From contig CABUPM010000079.1 in NCBI GenBank assembly GCA_902493345.1, positions 1 through 10,272 on the forward strand: a DNA stretch of 10,272 nt. The letters run 5' to 3'. The notes beneath the pieces are model-generated. The model saw nothing but the letters and a program-made list of their open reading frames with translations. It had not been told where the DNA came from and did no database searches. Below are positions 6,802 to 10,272 of the stretch, piece after piece. How positions within the stretch are numbered: the first letter of the stretch is position 1; every line of letters starts with the position of its first letter. Origin of the DNA: an uncultured Eubacteriales bacterium. Its GTDB lineage: Bacteria > Bacillota > Clostridia > Lachnospirales > Bianqueaceae. A program made the translations under genes and the position numbers.

Positions 6802-6805
6802 ACAA
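6777..6805 (-). promoter_or_regulatory. Possible promoter of the AraC-family gene
   Basis: On the minus strand TTGTAT (6800-6805) and TACAAT (6777-6782) are 17 nt apart. They overlap the plus-strand promoter face to face, so the two would compete for polymerase. The -35 is weak (3 of 6 consensus bases). Confidence 0.4.
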
Positions 6806-6836
6806 GTAGAATCTTATACGGGAGGTATAATGAACT

Positions 6837-7892
6837 ATGGCAATTACGCATGCAATTATTGGCTATGGCGGAATGGGAAGCTGGCATCACCGCAATCTGC
6901 GGGATCATGTGCCGGAGATTCATGTCAAGGGGGCCTGGGATGTCCGTGAGGAGGCCAGAAACAAGGCTGTGGAAGCCGGAATTATGGCCTATGACTCTCT
7001 GGATGCTCTGCTGTCGGATCCGGAGGTGCAGCTGGTCACGATCGCGACTCCGAACAATTTTCATAAGGATCTGAGCATCGCCGCGCTGCGCGCCGGTAAG
7101 AATGTAATCTGTGAAAAGCCCGTAACGCTGAACTGTGAAGAACTGAAAGAGATCGTCGCGGTCGCGCAGGAGACCGGCCTTCTCTTTACTGTACATCAGA
7201 ATCGTCGGCTGGACAGAGACTATCGGATCGTCCGCGAAGCCATCGGCCAGGGACTGATCGGCCGTCCTTACTTCATCGAGAGCAAAGTCCAGGGATCCCG
7301 CCGGGCCATGCATGGCTGGCGCGGTCATAAGCTCAACGGCGGCGGCATGCTGCTGGACTGGGGAATTCATCTGATCGATCAGCTGATGGATATGATCGAC
7401 GCTCCGGTAACGGCAGTAGACGCTCATCTGCTTTCGATCTATACGCCGGAAGTCGACGATAATATTCGTCTGACACTGACCTTCGGCAATGGAACCGTAG
7501 CCTTCCTGGAGATGGCGACCAACTGCCTGATCAACTCTCCCCGCTGGCATGTTTCCGGAACGGAGGGCACACTGCAGATAGACAACTGGAATTGCGAAGG
7601 ACGTATCATGCGGCTTAAAGCGGACGGAGCGATGACCTGGGAGGATGATATCGTCTATACGGCGGCCGGTCCTACCCGTACCATGGCGCCTCGTCCCGCG
7701 CAGACCATGGAAGAACTTCCGCTGCCGGAGATCCAAACCCATTGGTCCGAGTACTATAAGAACATTGTCGATGTACTGGAGCATGGCGCCAAGCCCATGG
7801 TCACACATGAGCAGCTGATCCGTGTAATGAATGTCGTCGATCTGCTCTTTGAATCCGCCAAGGACGGCGTAGGCAAGGCTTGCAACATCTAA
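6837..7892 (+). CDS. Gfo/Idh/MocA-family oxidoreductase (first)
   Basis: NAD(P)-dependent dehydrogenase of the Gfo/Idh/MocA family, 351 aa, full length. The Rossmann domain carries the dinucleotide-binding motif GYGGMG (residues 9-14) and the conserved CEKPVTLN with the catalytic-site lysine (EKP at 93-95). The C-terminal alpha/beta domain has GGGMLLDWGIHLIDQ (168-182), whose Asp174 and His178 occupy the usual catalytic positions. The start has GGAGG 11 nt upstream; an ATG at 6830 is out of frame. It is the first gene of a three-gene operon with a ThuA-like protein and a second, dissimilar Gfo/Idh protein. Family members oxidise or reduce a hydroxyl of a sugar, inositol or glycoside, often at C3. 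The substrate cannot be deduced. Codon use resembles the neighbours, giving no sign of recent transfer. Confidence 0.93.
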   Translation: MAITHAIIGYGGMGSWHHRNLRDHVPEIHVKGAWDVREEARNKAVEAGIMAYDSLDALLSDPEVQLVTIATPNNFHKDLSIAALRAGKNVICEKPVTLNCEELKEIVAVAQETGLLFTVHQNRRLDRDYRIVREAIGQGLIGRPYFIESKVQGSRRAMHGWRGHKLNGGGMLLDWGIHLIDQLMDMIDAPVTAVDAHLLSIYTPEVDDNIRLTLTFGNGTVAFLEMATNCLINSPRWHVSGTEGTLQIDNWNCEGRIMRLKADGAMTWEDDIVYTAAGPTRTMAPRPAQTMEELPLPEIQTHWSEYYKNIVDVLEHGAKPMVTHEQLIRVMNVVDLLFESAKDGVGKACNI

Positions 7893-7934
7893 TCTCATCC
7901 ACCTAAAAATACAGATACTATGGAGACTCACACT

Positions 7935-8657
7935 ATGAAAACAGCATTGATTTTATGGGGAGGCTGGAAGGGACACGAACCCAGTCTCACTTCCAAGAGA
8001 TTCGCGGGATTACTGGAGAAAAACGGCTATGAGGTCACACTGTCCGATACGCTGGATGTTCTCGCTGATCTGGACGCGCTGATGAAGCTAGACCTGATCG
8101 TAACCTGCTGGACCATGGGCACCATTCCTAACGAATATGTCAACAACGTCTGCAAAGCAGTCGGCGCCGGTGTTGGTCTGGCCGGATGCCATGGCGGAAT
8201 GTGCGACGCGTTCCGTGAAAGCACAAGATGGCAATTTATGACTGGCGGCCAGTGGGTGGCTCATCCGGGCGGCGACGGTATTCACTATACTGTCAATATC
8301 TGCAAGGGCTCCAGTCCGCTGGTTGAGGGTCTGGATGACTTTGAAGTCAGCTCCGAGCATTACTACCTGCATGTGGACCCTGCCATTGAGGTTCTGGCAA
8401 CCACCCGTTTCCCCATCGTTCCTTATTATCATATTTCTAACAAGCCTGTGGACATGCCTGTCGCCTGGACCAAGTTCTGGGGACTGGGCCGGGTATTCTA
8501 TCTGTCGCTCGGACATCACGACGATGTCTTTGACAAGGCTCCCTCAGCCCAGATTCTGATGGAACGCGGAATGCTCTGGGCCGGTATGGGACATGAATAT
8601 GCCATAGAGCATGGTCTGACAACGGAGCGCTTTGAGAACACCGCTCCTATGTTTTAA
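7935..8657 (+). CDS. ThuA-like domain protein
   Basis: A 240-aa protein of the ThuA-like family (glutamine amidotransferase-like fold, named for trehalose utilisation in rhizobia). Landmarks are the N-terminal ALILWGGWKGHEP, then VGLAGCHGGMCDAF (79-92), WQFMTGGQWVAHPGG (99-113), the ligand-side SSEHYYLHVDP, and the C-terminal PVAWTKFWGLGRVFYLSLGHHDD (H194 region). An in-frame ATG at 7920 has no ribosome binding site, whereas GGAG lies 9 nt before the ATG at 7935, so I chose the latter. It is 42 nt downstream of the first dehydrogenase gene, and its stop codon overlaps the ribosome binding site of the second. ThuA-like proteins recur beside Gfo/Idh/MocA enzymes in sugar catabolic clusters, often where 3-keto-sugars are thought to be made. 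Their exact reaction is poorly defined, and I infer only a role in the same pathway. Confidence 0.85.
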   Translation: MKTALILWGGWKGHEPSLTSKRFAGLLEKNGYEVTLSDTLDVLADLDALMKLDLIVTCWTMGTIPNEYVNNVCKAVGAGVGLAGCHGGMCDAFRESTRWQFMTGGQWVAHPGGDGIHYTVNICKGSSPLVEGLDDFEVSSEHYYLHVDPAIEVLATTRFPIVPYYHISNKPVDMPVAWTKFWGLGRVFYLSLGHHDDVFDKAPSAQILMERGMLWAGMGHEYAIEHGLTTERFENTAPMF

Positions 8658-8667
8658 GGAGTATATC

Positions 8668-9780
8668 ATGAAAAAAACTGTCAATATCGCCATGATCGGC
8701 GTCGGCTGCATCAGCGGCATCTATCTGAAGAATATCACTGAACTGTTTCATGACATCCGTCTCCTGGGTGTGTGCGATCTGATCCGCGAACGTGCGGAAG
8801 CCGCACAGCAGAAGTATAATATTCCCAAGATCTACGATACGATGTACGACGCCTTCGCCGATCCTGAGGTGGATATCATCCTCAACCTGACCCGCCCTTA
8901 CGAGCATTTTGAGGTCAGCAAGGCCGCCCTGAACGCCGGAAAGCATGTCTATTCCGAGAAGCCTCTGGGCGCCTGCCTGGAAGAGGGCATTCAGCTGCGT
9001 GCCCTGGCCGAGGAAAAGGGCCTGATGCTGGGCGGCGCCCCGGACACCTTCATGGGTGCCGGCATCCAGACCTGCCGCAAGCTGATTGAGGACGGTTATA
9101 TCGGAACACCGGTTGGTTCCGCCGCCTTTATGATCTGCCGCGGACATGAGCGCTGGCATCCGGATCCAGACTTCTACTACCAGTACGGCGGCGGTCCCAT
9201 GATGGATATGGGTCCGTATTATCTGACGGCCATGATCAACCTTATGGGATCGATCAAACGTGTAATGGCCGCGACCCGCTGCACTTTCCCCCGCCGGATC
9301 ATCACCAGCTCTCCGCTGGCCGGCACACCGATCGATGTCCATGTGTCCACACATATCGCCGGTACGGTTGAATACTCCTCCGGCGCGGTCGGCACCCTCT
9401 TTACCACGTTTGACGTACATTATCCCACACAGGCTCGCTTTGAGATCTACGGTTCGGAAGGAACCCTGATCGTTCCCGATCCCAATACCTTCGGCGGCCC
9501 AGTCAAGCTGTACCGTCCGGAAGAGCGTGAGATGCGCGAGCTGCCGCTGGTGTTTGACTATCGTGAAAACTCCCGCGGACTTGGCCTTGCAGACATGGCC
9601 TCCGCGCTGATTCACGGCCGCCGTGCCCGCGCGGATTATACACAGACCTTCCATGTACTGGAAGCCATCGAAGGCTTCGAGACCGCCGGTAAAACCGGAC
9701 AATGGGTCGATCTGACTTCCACTTATACACCGGCTGCGCCCATGAAAAAGGCAGTGGTTCCCGGAATTCTGGATGAATAA
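8668..9780 (+). CDS. Gfo/Idh/MocA-family oxidoreductase (second)
   Basis: A second NAD(P)-dependent oxidoreductase of the Gfo/Idh/MocA family, 370 aa. The Rossmann motif IGVGCIS (residues 10-16) and YSEKPLG (EKP at 97-99) define the cofactor domain. WHPDPDFYYQYGGGPMMDMG (163-182) marks the substrate domain. At the position where many relatives have histidine after D-x-G (as in the first enzyme, DWGIH) this one reads DMGPYY, so its catalytic residue or substrate may differ. The frame is open from 8632, but AAGGAG (8656-8661) lies 6 nt before the ATG at 8668, which also gives a normal N-terminus MKKTVNIAMIGVG. The ribosome binding site overlaps the ThuA stop codon, so the two are coupled. Two different Gfo/Idh enzymes around a ThuA protein suggest oxidation and re-reduction steps on one sugar, which is inference. 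Confidence 0.93.
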   Translation: MKKTVNIAMIGVGCISGIYLKNITELFHDIRLLGVCDLIRERAEAAQQKYNIPKIYDTMYDAFADPEVDIILNLTRPYEHFEVSKAALNAGKHVYSEKPLGACLEEGIQLRALAEEKGLMLGGAPDTFMGAGIQTCRKLIEDGYIGTPVGSAAFMICRGHERWHPDPDFYYQYGGGPMMDMGPYYLTAMINLMGSIKRVMAATRCTFPRRIITSSPLAGTPIDVHVSTHIAGTVEYSSGAVGTLFTTFDVHYPTQARFEIYGSEGTLIVPDPNTFGGPVKLYRPEEREMRELPLVFDYRENSRGLGLADMASALIHGRRARADYTQTFHVLEAIEGFETAGKTGQWVDLTSTYTPAAPMKKAVVPGILDE

Positions 9781-9789
9781 TAGTTGCAG

Positions 9790-9820
9790 CGAGGGTATCC
9801 CAAGGATGCCCTCGTTTTTT
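9790..9820 (+). terminator. Intrinsic terminator of the Gfo/Idh-ThuA operon
   Basis: CGAGGGTATCC pairs with GGATGCCCTCG as an 11-bp stem (one U-G wobble) closed by the loop CAA, followed directly by TTTTTT. It begins 10 nt after the stop codon of the last gene, a textbook rho-independent terminator. Confidence 0.93.
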
Positions 9821-9847
9821 ATTGGTTCAGATCATTTTAGCACATAT

Positions 9848-9937
9848 ACTTTGGTACACTTTGGAGGATGAGACTCTGAACCGGTCCCTGTCTACTTGAC
9901 AGGGACCGGTTCACTCTTGGGTGTACCAGAGTTTTTT
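9848..9937 (+). repeat. Degenerate first unit with terminator-like stem
   Basis: ACTTTGGTACAC (9848-9859) pairs with GTGTACCAGAGT (9921-9932) over 12 bp with one U-G wobble, and arm 2 runs into TTTTTT (9932-9937). Unlike the later units, this one therefore has the form of an intrinsic terminator whose loop contains the separate hairpin at 9877-9913. It could act as a backup terminator behind 9790-9820. Confidence 0.5.
9877..9913. repeat. 37-nt perfect hairpin inserted in a repeat unit
   Basis: TGAACCGGTCCCTGTC and GACAGGGACCGGTTCA are perfect 16-nt inverted copies around the loop TACTT. It interrupts the first repeat unit between GACTC and TTGGGTG, which adjoin (GATTCTTGGGTG) in the next unit. 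ACTC occurs at both edges (9873-9876 and 9913-9916), as a short target duplication would produce. Confidence 0.75.
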
Positions 9938-10272
9938 ATGGTTCTCAGGATCCTTGAAAACCCTCTGGTACACTTGGGAGAATGAGATTCTTGGGTGTGC
10001 CAGAGGGTTTATGATGTTCTCTGGATCCTTGAAACCCTCTGGTACATTGGGAGAATGAGACTCCTGGGTGTGCTAGAGGGTTTATGGTGTTCTCTGGATC
10101 CTTGAAACCCTCTGGTACACTAGAAGAATGAAACCTCTGGGTGTGCCAGAGGGTTTATAGTGTTCTCTGGATCCTTGAAACCCTCTGGTACACTAGAAGA
10201 ATGAAACCCCTGGGTGTGCCAGAGGTTATATAGGCTTCTCTGGATCCTTGAAACCCTCTGGTACACTAGGGA

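Larger units (their letters stand above)
6767..6810. promoter_or_regulatory. 9-bp inverted repeat flanking divergent promoters
   Basis: TCTACTTGT (6767-6775) and ACAAGTAGA (6802-6810) are perfect inverted copies separated by 26 nt, with centres 35 nt apart. The left arm overlaps the -35 and the right arm begins directly after the -10 of the plus-strand promoter. This placement is what one expects of two half-sites for a regulator, most simply the AraC protein encoded next to it. Confidence 0.55.
9821..10272. repeat. BIME-like array of 73-75 bp units, runs off window
   Basis: No gene is visible here. GGATCCTTGAAA recurs at 9948 (GGATCCTTGAAAA), 10023, 10096, 10169 and 10242, giving periods of 75, 73, 73 and 73 nt. 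Each complete unit contains arm 1 AAACCCTCTGGTACAC, a linker of about 20 nt, arm 2 GTGTGCCAGAGGGTTT (the reverse complement of arm 1 apart from a G-U wobble), and a second ~21-nt linker containing GGATCC. A degenerate copy at ~9821-9947 precedes them. Units at 10096 and 10169 are nearly identical, the leftmost ones more diverged. The period is not a multiple of three and no long frame is open, so it is not coding. The layout resembles BIME/REP arrays of enterobacteria in architecture only. Confidence 0.9.

Noticed and set aside
6795..7931. Long open frame (378 codons) on the minus strand opposite the first Gfo/Idh gene
   Set aside because: It is the antisense shadow of a strongly supported dehydrogenase gene. 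Its translation has no recognisable motif and its ATG lacks a good ribosome binding site.
8647..9702. Long open frame (351 codons) on the minus strand opposite the second Gfo/Idh gene
   Set aside because: Same codon-bias artefact; the plus-strand frame carries the Rossmann and EKP motifs.
9821..10272. CRISPR array
   Set aside because: Period and repeats look superficially regular, but both segments between the arms are conserved between units, so there are no unique spacers, and no cas gene is in the window.

Overview
The window reads as a chromosomal segment of a low-GC-lineage Gram-positive anaerobe, most likely a gut Clostridia/Lachnospiraceae-type bacterium. I infer this from the L13 and S9 sequences, the strong AGGAGG-type ribosome binding sites, the TTGACA/TATAAT-type promoters, the Ser/Glu-rich lipoprotein linker and the roughly 50% GC coding sequence. 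No rRNA, tRNA, CRISPR array, transposase or phage gene is visible.

Layout. Positions 32-879 (minus strand) hold the rplM-rpsI ribosomal protein operon, with a near-consensus promoter at 969-997 and an ~80 nt leader. Positions 1041-5798 (minus strand) hold a tightly packed five-gene operon. In transcription order it encodes a flavodoxin-like protein, a FecCD-type permease, a FepC/FhuC-type ATPase, a lipoprotein substrate-binding protein, and a HemN-superfamily radical SAM enzyme resembling the anaerobic heme-degrading ChuW/HutW group. The most economical reading is import of heme (or a related metal-chelate) followed by oxygen-independent opening of the porphyrin, with the flavodoxin supplying electrons. 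A TTGACA/TATGAT promoter and two palindromes lie just upstream (5817-5924).

Positions 5921-6715 (minus strand) encode an AraC-family regulator. It is divergent from a plus-strand operon at 6837-9780 made of a Gfo/Idh/MocA dehydrogenase, a ThuA-like protein and a second Gfo/Idh/MocA dehydrogenase. These are probably a sugar or glycoside oxidation module controlled by the AraC protein. The divergent promoter region carries a perfect 9-bp inverted repeat flanking the plus-strand promoter. The operon ends at a clear intrinsic terminator (9790-9820).

From about 9821 to the window end (10272) there is no gene. The stretch is an array of 73-75 bp units, each with two inverted 16-nt arms and two kinds of linker, similar in architecture (not sequence) to enterobacterial BIME/REP arrays. 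The first, degenerate unit carries an inserted 37-nt perfect hairpin flanked by a short direct repeat. The array runs off the end of the window. It is the feature least explained by known families.
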